Shown in pieces: positions 21,712 to 33,900 of a DNA stretch of 64,000 nt. How positions within the stretch are numbered: position 1 is the stretch's first letter; each line of letters begins with the position of its first letter. The DNA lies in contig NC_061781.1 of the NCBI RefSeq assembly GCF_022458985.1, forward strand, positions 5,068,501 to 5,132,500. Direction: 5' to 3'. The position numbers and the translations under genes were made by a program. The notes below the pieces were generated by a model. It worked only from the letters and a program-made list of their open reading frames with translations. It was not told the DNA's origin and ran no database searches. This DNA is from Mugil cephalus. Taxonomy: Eukaryota > Chordata > Actinopteri > Mugiliformes > Mugilidae.

Positions 21712-22641
21712 TATTCTGAGACCGATAAACAAGACTCGATTCAAAATGAAAACTCGCGCTTATTTCTTTTACATTTAACTCATATTACAGCAAAGCTTGA
21801 GACACTTGCCAGACTGAACAAGTTCACCAGCTCCATTTGGTTTTTATTAATCACACACTCAGTTTCTTCTATTTCACAGAAGCAGCAGCAACTTTTATTA
21901 AGTGTAACTTAAAGTTGAAATGAAAAGGGCAATTCATGTGTGCCTTTATATCATTCAATGGATGAGGGCGACCTCACCATACAACTACTTGACACTAGTT
22001 TTAGGAAGATTTCCACAGGTAGTTTCTTAGAGACAAGGATGCTGTGAATTCTGATAAGACGATTTGATCTTTTATAGCGTATCACTTCTCACTAATAATT
22101 TCTCTGCACTTTTAAACAATGACCACAGCGAAAGTTGTAAACACGTCAACCCTTTTCACATTTCTTACTCAGTCATTAACGTGGTTTGGGGGGAAAAACT
22201 AATGCAAGAGGGCCAAGATGAATTGATGATGAATTTTAGTGGAATAAATGCAAGATTGCTTCAATTTTTTACAAAACGTGCATTTTGTATCCAGAGGGTC
22301 AAATATTAAATTATGATGTTGTTTTTTTGTTTAGTTTTTTTTTTTTTTTTTTAAATTGTTGCTGGACACTGGGTAATTGTGTAATTTTGTAACAGGCAAC
22401 ATTGTAATTGTAAGCCTCCGTGTGACTGAGTAAAATCGAGGTTGAATGTTTCAGGCGTTTTACTCTTGAGTTCATTTGGAGGCGATTTCGATCCCACTTG
22501 TGCTGCTCGAAGCATGAAAACATTTTAACAGACAGAGTGATACCTATTGGTTTGAAAAATCCACTCACATAGGGCTGCACTGACTCAACACTGTTCATTA
22601 AAGGCAGATTATAAACTTTTATTTTCTCTGCACTGCATAAT
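21712..22641 (+). other. Distal crfb6 3' UTR or flank
   Basis: No gene seen. AATAAA at 22243-22248 is the first good poly(A) signal outside the hAT element downstream of the crfb6 stop. A T-run lies at about 22337-22352. Confidence 0.35.
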
Positions 22642-22890
22642 CTTACACTGGTCAGACATAGCATCGTGACCACCTTCCTAGTATTGTGCAGGTCTCCCTT
22701 GTGCCTCCGCAACAGTCGTGACTCATGCTGCCATCGGGGGGTGTCATTGCTGTGGGGCGGGGCTGCCTGGTCTGGTGGTCTGATCCACATGAGTGGACGC
22801 CAGGCCCAAAAGTTTCCCGTTTTGTCACTGGATGGTAAACGTTATTTACTTCTCCTGGCTTAACCTGGTCATAATGTTGTGGCTGATGTG
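22642..22890. mobile_element. Deleted copy of DNA repeat family B
   Basis: It contains GGTCTCCCTTGTGCCTCC, CTGCCATC...GTGTCATTGCT and an end GTTGTGGCTGATGTG, all shared with the longer copy at 35734-36183. The left end (CACTGGTCAGACATAGCATC) and right end are degenerate inverted repeats of the type CACCGATCAGCCACAACAT common in fish genomes. Confidence 0.6.
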
Positions 22891-23354
22891 TGCATTTGCG
22901 ATCGTTTCCTTTCACTTACCCTAATCGTTTTCGGTTCACGCGTTCTCGTGCGCTTAAGAATAGGGAGCACGGATCGATTAAGTTGGCATGAGAGAGAGAG
23001 CAACTTTGAAAGAACAAAAAATGGAACGACGCAAAGTATGTAAATAAGAAAACTAAGTCATAAACGTATCAACTGTCCGAACTGTCCGTGGATTATGTGA
23101 ACGTGACCGTGAGAGCGAAGAGACTAAAGTGCAAGTGCAACTGGAGATAGAGGAGAGTACATATTTGCGTGTTATTGCAGAGGCAGTGTGGGTAATGCCA
23201 TGGATGGGTCATTTCTACACTTATTCGGTCAATGTTGGTTATGAAATATATTCGCCTACAAATCCACTCTGAGCTACAGCTGCCCACGGGAGTGAAAGAC
23301 GTAGTGTAACCTCCTTCTCTGGAGGACAACTCCCCATTTCACATCCCACTGCAG

Positions 23355-25990
23355 GAAGGGGTTGGGCAGATTTGCCTTGTTATTGAGGAAGAGACCTAGT
23401 TTTAGATCAGAGTGCCAACACAGACAACAACAGCTTGGTTCTGGGCTCTACGACACCGAGGCTGCAGTTTGACCCGGCACAGCGGGTCTCTAAACCTGAG
23501 AGAAATGGTGTGACTGATCGTTAACGGTGAGTCCTTGCTGGATTTAAATCCTTCTTTTTAACATATGTTTCCTGGTTCAGCCAGTAATGAGAAATCCATT
23601 GCACTCACTTGTTTCCTACATGACTTAAACCAAAATGAAGGCTCGATACCAGACGCATCGTGAAAATACGGCTCAGATTCAGACGGGTTTCAGAGTTTCA
23701 GACGGGTTTAGAATCAACAAAGGCAGGAAGGGTGATCTTGGATCAGCTGTCACAGTGACTCAGCATTTAACTATCAGGAAGTACAGGCTTGTCTGGATTG
23801 AGAGCCTCCAGAGATTCATACAATTGCAATGCTAAACATGGAGGCTGGGAAGATATTTCAGTACAACAATGAAACTGAAACGTTGACAATTAAACTCAAT
23901 TATACAGTAAAACAAACAAAAAAAAAAGTCCCCTTTTGAGCTCAAAGTTTCACCCAACTGTCGACAAAGTTCTGGACACCACTGTACTATGAAGATTGAT
24001 TTATACTTAAGGCTTTTATTTAAATATTACTCAATATGCAACTAGGACTGTAAAATATGGCTGAGAAATGGCAGGAAATTGAAACACTCTAGTATCCCAG
24101 ACCTAAACATAGTACTTGAATAAGTACTGTAGCTGACTGCTGTACATTCCCATGCTGCACTTTTGCAGACAGCCTAGAAAAGTGACCGTAAAGTGTGTGA
24201 CTGCATGTGAACAGGTGTCGTCCTTTCTGCCTCCAGCCTGTAGGTACGTGGCGCGGAAGGTTCGGGCTGCAGTGAGAGGAGAGGCCCAGCCAGACAGCAA
24301 AAGCCCCACAGGATGACAACAGGCAAGAGGTGGGTCAGGTACAAATGATCACAAAGAAGTCTGAATATATGTATATTATATATATAGAGAGAGATTTTTA
24401 AAACTGAAAATTTGAAAAAACTTTTTAACTCGGGGGTTTATTCATTATAATGTGAATAACATCAGAACTTCTCACGCTGGTTTTATGTATAACTGAGAAT
24501 AAGGCAAAAATTGTTGAAAAATATTGTTGAATATATGTAAATATACATGAGAACATGCACGTGTGTGAATACATAGTGTCATATACAGTATATGTACATG
24601 TAACATCTAAAATACAGTATATGATTACTATCCAAAGCCACCTTTATTTTCTTTTAGTACTAAACCCTGAGGATTTGAGGTAGAGATCTGCACAGGCGTA
24701 TTACAGTCATGAGGCCTTGCCTGTGGTCAGACAAAGATCGTGTGATTGACTCAACAATCCTAACAATTCCTAACAGTGCAACATTTGTAAAGAGTAAAAA
24801 ACAAAAATTTAAAAAAGTACAAGATAGAAATACTAAATCCCATATATGTAAATATATTTCCTGATAGATCACATGATATTTTCCAATGTGCTGCAATATA
24901 TTTTTATTTAATGACATGCAGTTTAAGGTCTCGCAATAAATGCAAAACCAGTTATAAATAATTAACTCCATCCCTCCCGGGGAGCTTGATCTTTGCTTGA
25001 TATTGTAAAAGGTTTGTTTGTTCGCGTTTGCATTTACCAGAATGTGTTGACTTGTTGATGAGTCTGGTCCCTGTGCTCCTGCTGTTCATTTCCCTCACAC
25101 TGCTGGCTCCTCTGGATACATGATCTCTGTTCAGAGCAAACTCAATCCCAACTCCTAATCTAGCCATGAAGAAAGAACAACGGAGCATGTCACAGCTCTC
25201 CACCAAGCCTTCCCTTCAACCTGCATGTGAATACGTTGAAATTAAACAAAAAGAAAGAAATCAGAGTCAGCACTTTAAGTCTGTGCACATTTAAAGATTT
25301 TAGGTTTGCTGCCTCTGTACTTGTGCACATGAGACCCAGTAACAGTTTGAAACCATCCCACAGAGCTGTTATTTACTTTTTAGAGCTAAGCAGTTTTCAG
25401 ACTGCTTCCCGTTCTTCATGGTTTCTCAACCTCTGTTTCTCCCTCTCTCCCTCTCTCTTTGCAGCGAGAAAAGATGGAAGAATGAGCGCTAAACCCGCCC
25501 CCATTCCCCATCCAACACGTGAAGTAGAGCCGTTGCAGACTGAAGAGTGCAGGTCCTGAAAGTAAACCGAAAGCTGGAGGGCAGAGTGGGAGCGACTAGA
25601 GGACAGACACATAAAAACCTCATCCTTATTTACCGCAATATCAGCCGACTAAATCTGGTTATCTATGTTCCCATCTCAGTTTCACTCTGACACACACAGA
25701 CGCATCCATTATGAAAACCCAGACAAATTAACCCTCCCTTGTGTTGAGCTCTCACCTGCTTCCAGCTTTCGGTATTCTTTCTGACTCATCCTTCATCCAG
25801 CGCCGCGACCGGCTGGAGTTAGCAGACAGAATGAAAGCCTGATCACCAATTCCCTATCTGAGGAACTGATCAGTCTGGATGAATATTGAAGACTGCTGAT
25901 GACGCCGTGTCAAATCATACACTCATGTACACTCAGGATTGTACTTTCTTCTGAATGTCAAGTTAATAAATTTAAGTAAAAGATGAACAT
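23355..25990 (+). other. Candidate spliced transcript, product unrecognised
   Basis: Splice and poly(A) signals suggest a plus-strand gene. A possible exon at 23355-23526 has a GCAG acceptor and a good donor (ACG|GTGAGT) but no open frame. A possible exon follows acceptor CTGCCTCCAG at 24238. A possible exon after TTTACCAG at about 25032 has an ATG opening MSLVPVLLLFISLTLLAPL, then stop. The best-supported piece is a terminal exon from 25465 (CTCTCTTTGCAG acceptor) whose open frame ends AKPAPIPHPTREVEPLQ then TEECRS, stop at 25557-25559, with AATAAA at 25965-25970. The frames could not be joined into one protein. It may be a small protein gene or a non-coding RNA. Confidence 0.35.
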
Positions 25991-26574
25991 CCTCCGCGTG
26001 CGAGTTTTCTTGTGGTGTTTGAGTTCAGTGGTTGTAAAAAGATTCACCTCTTCTTTGTTTAACGGCACGTAACATTAATTACAAAATCTTGGCAAAACCA
26101 TTATGGGAGATTAGAGCCAGAAAACAGAAAACAGGAAAAGACTTTTTGACTGGTCTCTTTTCTGGAGATCAGGCTAAGTCATGCTTCCTCTCTCTTTTTT
26201 TTTTTTTTTGCAGCTGACATTAAATAAAACCACTCTTCTTAACAGTTTTGGCAATTCCATGCTGTGTCACTTTGTCTCTTCCTGATTTCTCTTCTATAAT
26301 TACTGAGGCATTTAAACATGTAAAACAGCGCCCCTCCAAATGTTACATAAAGAGCGGTAAAATACGTATTAGACTGTTGTGAAGGGGAGTCACACAGAGT
26401 TGACATCCTTTGGTGGAAAAAAAGGAGAATGATGAACCAATGTGGTGAGACTGCTGCCTTGACCTCAGGACAACATAGTACTGTCATCATCAGGCCATCA
26501 TCAGCCATCAGGCCGTGTGTGTGTTCTTGTACAGCTATCTTTCTGAGAACCACTTTAAGTTTTATACCATCAGA
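25991..26574. other. Intergenic, no gene seen
   Basis: A T-run at about 26197-26210 followed by GCAG mimics a splice acceptor, but nothing coding follows. Otherwise unremarkable sequence. Confidence 0.5.
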
Positions 26575-26796
26575 CTGAGGACATTTATGTCAAGTGAGGA
26601 CATTTTGGCTGGTCCTCACTTTTTGGCTGTTTTGAAGGTTAAAACTCAGTTTTAGGGTAAAGATTACAATTAGGTTAGGGTTATATTTAGTGTTAGGGTT
26701 AGGGTTAGGCATTTAGTTGAAATGGTTAGGGTTAGCATAAGGGGCTAGGGAATGCATCATGCCAATGAGTATCCTCACAAAGATGGCCATGCAAAC

Positions 26797-26834
<38 letters not shown>

Positions 26835-26836
26835 GT
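26575..26836. repeat. Dispersed repeat with TTAGGG-like core and GT/GA microsatellite
   Basis: GTGAGGACATTTTGGCTGGTCCTCAC is followed by several (G)TTAGGGTT units (26675-26735), TCCTCACAAAGATGGCCATG, then a (GT)n(GA)n run at 26797-26835. The hexamer units are few and interrupted, embedded in a known type of interspersed repeat, so they are not a telomere remnant. Confidence 0.7.
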
Positions 26837-26894
26837 GAGGAAGGGCAAGAAAAAGGGTGAAATTCAAATTCGCATTCAAAATTCGACTTTCTGA

Positions 26895-27445
26895 CTACAG
26901 TCCTTGTCCCAGTTTACATGCAGCGGAGAAAATAGAATAACTGTTCTCCTCCTCCACACTAGGTGGCGATACGTGTCTTTTCAGCGGATTAATACCACGT
27001 TAATACGGTCCAATTTCCGGGTTGACCTATTACGTCATATAATAAACAAGAGTCGTTCATGCGGCGGACCAGCATTTCAAACAACAACCAGACAGATAAT
27101 AGTACTTTTCTTTTCGTCTCGTACATAATGTGTGCGCTGCTTCTGGTGCAGGTAAGATGTGCGCTATCCCTCAGACGGTTCTTCTACCGGCTCTATTTAT
27201 CTTCTTCTTCTTCTTCTGCGACTGGCTTTCTTGGATGTTTTTGTTCCGGGGTCACACGCCACTGCAGCGGTTGTGGAGCATGCGCACACATATTATCCGA
27301 TGAAAACTGTGATTCACTGTATACATGCCGGAGAAAATCGAATTCCAATCGCATTATCTGGGTGTCTCAATTGGATAATGAGAACTCTGATTTTAGTCAG
27401 AGGAACGCGTTTACATGCACTTAAGTTCTCCTGTTATAGTCCGAT
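26895..27445. mobile_element. Candidate MITE, degenerate
   Basis: A motif with GTTTACATGCAG...CGGAGAAAATAGAAT at 26907-26936 recurs at 27316-27345 (ATACATGCCGGAGAAAATCG). GTTTACATGCACTTAAG lies near the right end, followed by TATAGTCCGATTAAG. This pattern is typical of fish DNA-repeat ends, but no clean target duplication was found. Confidence 0.4.
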
Positions 27446-29936
27446 TAAGGCAATAGTTTGTTCAAAGTGTCGGTCAGATAACAAGCACATGTATGTCCTG
27501 GTAAAATTAAACTGGGTGCTCTACTACCTTGCTTCATTACCTGAAATAGCAACACACTGCAACATACTAGTTTATGTCCCACGCCTGCTATAGGCAAAAT
27601 TGTTAAACTGGGAGGTTTTGTCTCACTTGGCTTCCTCAGAAACAATCCGCATGCCACGTCACTGGTGCAATTACTAATACTTCATCTCTTTTACATGTAT
27701 GAAGTTTTAGTACACACGCACATCTGTAGTAAATATATTCAGGCTTTCAGTTAGTTATTGTATTCATAAATACACAGGATAAGATGTTACAATCCCTCGT
27801 GCCATGGTACGAGGCGAAACACATTTAGAAGCCCAGTCCAACTGAAAAACCGACCAGCAGGCTAGCAGTCAGCTAGCAGCTAGCAACCGACAAGAAGACA
27901 CCGGCTAACTAGCCTAGCCAACAGCAGCGGGTAAGAAGTGATGGGACATGCGACTACACTTCAGCCAACACTTAAAGTAAAAAGAAGTTAAAATACGATC
28001 ATTATCTCAGCGTGCTTGGTTCAGTCTGCTCACCAATATCAAACCAGGTGCTACAGTAGAACGCCGTTTCAGTTGTAGTATGAAAAGATCTTGTCAGGTA
28101 TGTTTACCTGGAATGAACCTAACATTGCATTGTGTGGTGGTTAACACTGATGCCTCACAGCGAGGAGGCGTTGTGGAGTTTGTTCATGAGGTTGATTGGT
28201 GATTCTGTGAGTGTGAATGGTTGTTTGTCTCTCTGTTGATGTTAAAACCGACGGTGTAGACGTCAAGTATGAATGCCAGCTTTACTTGCTAGCCAGTTTA
28301 TATACTTAGCAATTTTCACAGATAAAAATTACAACGTGCATCGCAATAAACATGTTATATAATAAAACAGAGACACAGTCGAAAGAGATGGCAAACAAGA
28401 CACTGACACATGACGCAACGTAACCAACTACTCTAATCCAGCCCATAATATTGAAGTCGCTCTTCTCATGACAAATTGACATTTGAAGTACATTCCATTG
28501 ATTCTGAATGTTTTATGGGGAAACACAAGAAGTCTCTGATCATGGATAAAACAGCAACGTTTATGTACAGCAGTTTGGTGCAGTGAGGGAACTAATAGCC
28601 ACAGAAGGCAGATGCTTTGAAAGAGCATTAAATATATGGTTAACTTGAACAAATGTCCCTAATGTCAGATGTGTACTAGTTCATTAACAGACCCTAGTCT
28701 GTTGTCAAAACTCCCACCAAGAAAAATCAACGAGTCCAGTTGTTTTAGTTTTAGTTTTGTTTTTTAAAGCAGTGTAGGGACTTAAAAAGCTGCAGCCTTA
28801 CTGAAGGAAATATCATCACTGTATGGGTTAAAAATGTAATCAATCCTCCAGTTTGATAATAGACGACTCAGAAACATGCTATTCCAGATGCTTCTGCTTT
28901 TCATCCTCTTGGTACTCCAGCACCGATGGGTTGATACTCACATATCTGTTATGTTGCTTACATCACATCCTGTTAATAATCCACCATTAGACCATTTTTG
29001 CACCGTTGGTCACGAAGAAATTACATTAAGACAGTTAAATGTTCATTTAATAGTTTAGTGCCTGCAATGCAATAATCTATCACGCTTATGTGTATTCATG
29101 ATACACGCTGCCCATCATAAAAATTCCCAAGCGTGGTGTTTATACAGCCTAAACACACTCATAATTTTAATGTGTTCTTTTATCTCTTCTTTTTTAATGT
29201 CGTTTTATTACATATTTATCTTTTATTGTTTTATTCTTCAATTAAGCTAAGTGCCCTTAGCTCGTGCATTTCTTCCTGGTCACCTTTGAACCTATTGCCC
29301 TCCTTAACCCACGGAGTCTCTCTCTCTCACTATCAGATCTCATGCAGATTTATCCCTGTGGGGTGGGATTGTTAAGCTGCACATGGCAGGACATTGTGCT
29401 TTGAACCTTTCCTGTTTCCACTGCATCGAGCTTTGCACATCTTCCATAATTCGATTTGGTCTTCCTTCCGTTTCCTGCTCTAACTTTAAAAGTTCCTTCC
29501 TTGGTTTTCCCTGTCTAGCGTCTTCCTATTCTTATTTATCTAATGTGTCTGCTTTCTACATTTCCGATCACTGAGTGATGATATGTGGTTGTGCAAGGTC
29601 ACCCAAAGTAGAAGTACAGCAGAGTGGGTCTTCAACATCCTCGACAGATACCTAGAAGGAAATCTGAGTGGCCTTTTGCGTTCGGAAAATCTTCTCGGAG
29701 GCACAAACACTTACCTCACCCTGACAGAGAAAATCACTGTATTCACTCAAAGTCCCGAGATGTGGGACAGGCAGCTGCCTTGATCATGGGAACACTTAGA
29801 GAATCTGAGTGAAGTTGCAGGAACCAGCAATTCTGGAACCATCACAGTGATCCTGTGTATTAAGCAGCTTCCCTGAGAGGATTATTTCAAAAATTATTAC
29901 ACAAACACAAACGCCATGGATACAGTTGGTCCCTGC
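27446..29936. other. Intergenic, no confident gene
   Basis: A SINE/L2-tail fragment lies at about 28130-28260 (GATGCCTCACAGCGAGGAGG; TGTGAGTGTGAATGGTTGT). The rest is A/T-rich with short frames lacking protein character. No transcription unit recognised. Confidence 0.5.
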
Positions 29937-30273
29937 CATAGTCTGTATAAATATGGACAGCTCCTCAAAAGTGAAGACAAAACAAGCAGAGCTCCCCCTG
30001 GTGTCTGGCTGCAGTATAGGTCACCTCCTCCATGTTAGTGGATGGGACTATCCACTGACGCTATAGAAACAGGATGCGACATAATGGCGACCAGCAGGTG
30101 CCATGCCAACCGCACTAAAAAGCGGTCCTGCGGGACTGTGAGAGTTGTAAAAAAAAAAAAAAAAAACATTTTAAAAACAATTATAGTGTATAATGACTCT
30201 GGAGGAAGTGCGGTCGGATCAGGGATAAAAGCGTGGCTCCGTGTGGCTGCCGTCCATATTTATACAGTCTGTG
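29937..30273. mobile_element. hAT-type MITE, family A (copy with both ends)
   Basis: Starts CATAGTCTGTATAAATATGG; the reversed right end is CACAGACTGTATAAATATGG. Flanking octamers GTCCCTGC and ATCCCTGT share 6 of 8 bases. The interior shares GAGCTCCCCCTGGTGTCTGG and ACAGGATGCGACATAATGG with the other copies. An 18-bp A-run lies at about 30149. Confidence 0.8.
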
Positions 30274-30987
30274 ATCCCTGTCATATTTATATTGTGCAAC
30301 ACCTGTAGTATAGAACACAAATATTGATAATGAAAGCACAACTCTCAGATCACCATGTTCTGCGGCGCTTGCCAGAGAGCCCTCATTCTTACACTCTTAC
30401 TACTTCTTGCCATCAAAGCTCTCTCCGTCCTCGACAGCACTTTCACGCTGGAGTTTTCATCCACGGCTTGTTACTGGGCAACGGACCTTCTTGATGGGAA
30501 CAAGCTTTTCCTCAAAAAAACGTATGTACTTTATCACACTCAGTGCCATGCCCATAATTTTCTTGAAAGAGTTTTCAGTCAGTTACACTGTAACACTATA
30601 TCATAATCCTGGAGGACTGTCTCCTCACAACGGGTCATGTCTAGCAACTGTTTTTCCTTAACTTTCTGCCAAGTCAAATCTCCGGTTTTCTCCAGCAACA
30701 TCCTGCCTTGCAGACGTTGCATCATTCCTTAAAAGTAACACACAAAACAAACTAAATTTTCCCACAGTCCAATATCTAGATGGAAATCGTCTGATGAGAG
30801 ATCAACCAGCAGGTCACAGTTAGATCAAGCGAGGCCAGAAACGAACAGTCCAGTTATGCATCCTCAGCTCGTGTTGTGACACGAGGAGAGTCAGACAGAG
30901 CAGACGTAAAATGCTGCTGGCGTCTGAGTCCATTCTTTTTTAACCTTCTGGGCTTCTCTTCTTTGTCTGCGTCTCTCTCCAGCTGTG
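30274..30987. other. Region downstream of the small membrane-protein gene
   Basis: It should hold the 3' UTR of the minus-strand gene ending at 30988; no clear AATAAA was fixed. On the plus strand, an ATG at 30355 in good context (CACCATG) opens 83 codons with a signal-like start (ACQRALILTLLLLLAIKALS). No splice partner or homology is apparent, so it is not called as a gene. Confidence 0.35.
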
Positions 30988-33900
30988 CTATACCTGCTCT
31001 TCGACCTTGTCGGGGTCCATGTCCACAGCGGGAGCCACCTGCGTGGGCCTGCAGCAGCCGGCGCACACGTACTTCAGGAAGCAGAGGTAGGCGCTGGCGG
31101 ACATGATCCCCGTGAGGATGATGATGATGGTGGCGCCAAAAGCAGGGGACACGGATTCATCCAGGACCGACTGGAGACCTCCTTTGCTGGGCTCACTGGT
31201 GGGCTGACCTGAACACAGAGACAACGGCAACAGCAGCAACTCTTTACGGGATCAAGCCCTCTAATATTTACTCTACTTAGGAACATTTGCACAGTATGCA
31301 CATGGTTTATGAACAGTATGGTTCCTCCCTACGACACAGGACTCTAAATACAAATCACCTCTTTACAAGTGTGACAGTAGAGTTCTAACCACTGTGGTCT
31401 CGCTGCTTCCTTGCATTGGCCAAACTGAGTGTCCTGCCTGTTCCCTGACACAAAGCCACTCTCTCTGACTTCAGATCAGTCTAATTCGATCACAAGCGGC
31501 CAGCCGGACCAGCAACATAACAGTATAATAACCTGCACTTTTTTTTTTCCTTTTGTTTTAGTGCAAAGACGAACAAGTAAAGCAGGAGAATCTTTACATT
31601 TAATAAACTATCCTTTAGAAAGAAAAATAAGTGCAATTGAGGCGTATTGCTGCCTTCAAGGAGAAGCAGTTTTCTACGTAATTTTCATACTTGGCTCATG
31701 GGTATGCTTGACACCTGTGCTCAAAAATCCTCAGCTGGCCATCGTCCTCTGTGTTCTTCCCCACACACTTACCCTGAGTATTGTTTTTCACGAGCCCAAG
31801 CTTTAGATAGAGAGATAGATCTTAATTTCCTGTAAAGATATTGAGGTTTTTGTTTTTTTTTTCATTTTTTCTCTCTTTAAAGTGCAACTTCGATGAGAAA
31901 TCCAATTACGTTCAGGACGCATACAACAGAAGACAGAAGATTTAATAAATTCTGCTTCGCTGAACCACCACCACCTGTGGAGAAACTGTCCAAAACCTAA
32001 CAGCGTGAAAAAAAACCCTCATCTGTCAACAGTGACCAGATGGAGGGATTCTCTCCTCATTTGCTGCGGCGCTGCCTCAATGTTCTTAATGAGACACGGA
32101 GGAAACACAGAAAGAAAGAAACACACAGTGAGATCTGACAACACAAATAAATAAATAAATAATGCACTTTAATTAGTCACATCTATTCCTTTTTTTAGGC
32201 CGGAGTCAACATGTACCAAAGTTTAAAATTAGATTTGATGCTTATTATTGTTGTTGAAATTGTAAAATGGTGGCAATAAGTGTTTTCTACATGAGTTCAT
32301 TGTGTACATTGTGTCTGCTACGTTGAAGAAAACATGCATCACATGCATGTATGCGGGTGTCGGGGGAGAACAATCCTGTAACCACACTCTCACGGATTTT
32401 AAGGGATGGCACTGTCAGTCACAGTCAACAGCACAGTGGGGACTCCTGGAAGGTTGTCTGACAGCTACTGTCGGATGGAAGGTCATGACATTGGGATGAA
32501 TTGTTAAAAGTTAGTGTAATCCAGCTGAAACTTTCCCAGAGCTGTGATCAGAATTTCTATTTAAACACAACTGATTATCTCGGTAACTCAGTGAGTTTTG
32601 CTCCATTTACTCGCAGGCTTCAAACAACGAGGAAACCATGACTGGGATAATAAGAAATTCTGCTTCATCTGACAACAATAAATAAGAAATTGGCTGAAAT
32701 GAGATCAGCACTCCGTGACAAACTTGGTAATGGACCGTTGTACATCCATAAAGTTGCAAGAATTTATTTTTCAGACACATTTTTTCTTTTTTTCTTCCTA
32801 TTCATACACATTAATTTGTATGTTTGATAGAGACTTGATTGGTAAAGTTTTGAGAACATATACACTGTGTGAGATGATGTAATATATATATATATATATA
32901 TATATAATAATATATATAATATAATAAATATAATATCTGAATATATTAATAAATCTTACATATATATAATAATATTAAAGGGTATAAATCTAATATATAT
33001 ATATATATATATACATATTAATATACATATATATTTATATGTAATATATATATATACATACATATAGATAGATATGAACTACAACTATAATTCATCCTGG
33101 AAAAATTGCAAAGGAGGAGTCTTGACAAGGCAGGCTTTCAGCAGAGATAGTTAAATGGGTGACTGAAACAGTCTGGAGAATAATCTGGAAAGTACTGGTC
33201 ATTGTTTTGGACCATAGACCGTGTAAATATGGACAACGTGTCCCCACTTCCTTGCATAGGCCAAACTGACGCTATTTTCCCATGGATACGGGGCGGTGTC
33301 ATCTTGTGACTTTGTAGCCAGAGTCTGATCAGTACGGTCCTAGAGTGGAGCCACAGGGAGCCCCTATATCCATGACCAAAACGCCATGATATTTTTCACA
33401 ACTCTCACAGGGCAGTCATTTAGCTAAATTGAACTGAAAATAAATGAACTGAGGAGGTGGAGCTTATGACCTATACTGCAGCCTGTCACCAGGGGGAGCT
33501 GTACTTGCTCTTATCTCCTATGTTGATAAGATTATTACATACTCGAAAAATTCCTCTTTTAAAAGACATTTGAAACAGAAAAGCTGCACCTAATTTGCAT
33601 TGATCATGCACACGCAATAGAAAAAATGAAATGCATTGGGATTCAATATTTAAATCTATTAATAATTAATTAATTGAATGGAAATCAGACCAGCGGAAAT
33701 CAGCACTTTGGTCTGATGAGTCCAAATCTGAGCTGTGTTGTGTGAGATGTGGATGTGGGAGGACACATGATGGTAGTGTGTTCAGCAGTAATAGGTAGGA
33801 ATGATTTCCCATTCATCCTTTATTACAGCAGAGATGAGTGAGTGAGTCATGTCAACAATGAGATGTCTTGTCCATGACTCTCCATGTCTTCGGTATTAAT

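Noticed and set aside
26675-26735. TTAGGG-like units suggesting an interstitial telomere
   Set aside because: Only a few imperfect units within a known style of dispersed repeat; no long pure array.
30355-30606. An 83-codon frame with a signal-peptide-like start
   Set aside because: Good ATG context and hydrophobic start, but no splice support, no domain and no recognisable homologue; noted as a possibility only.
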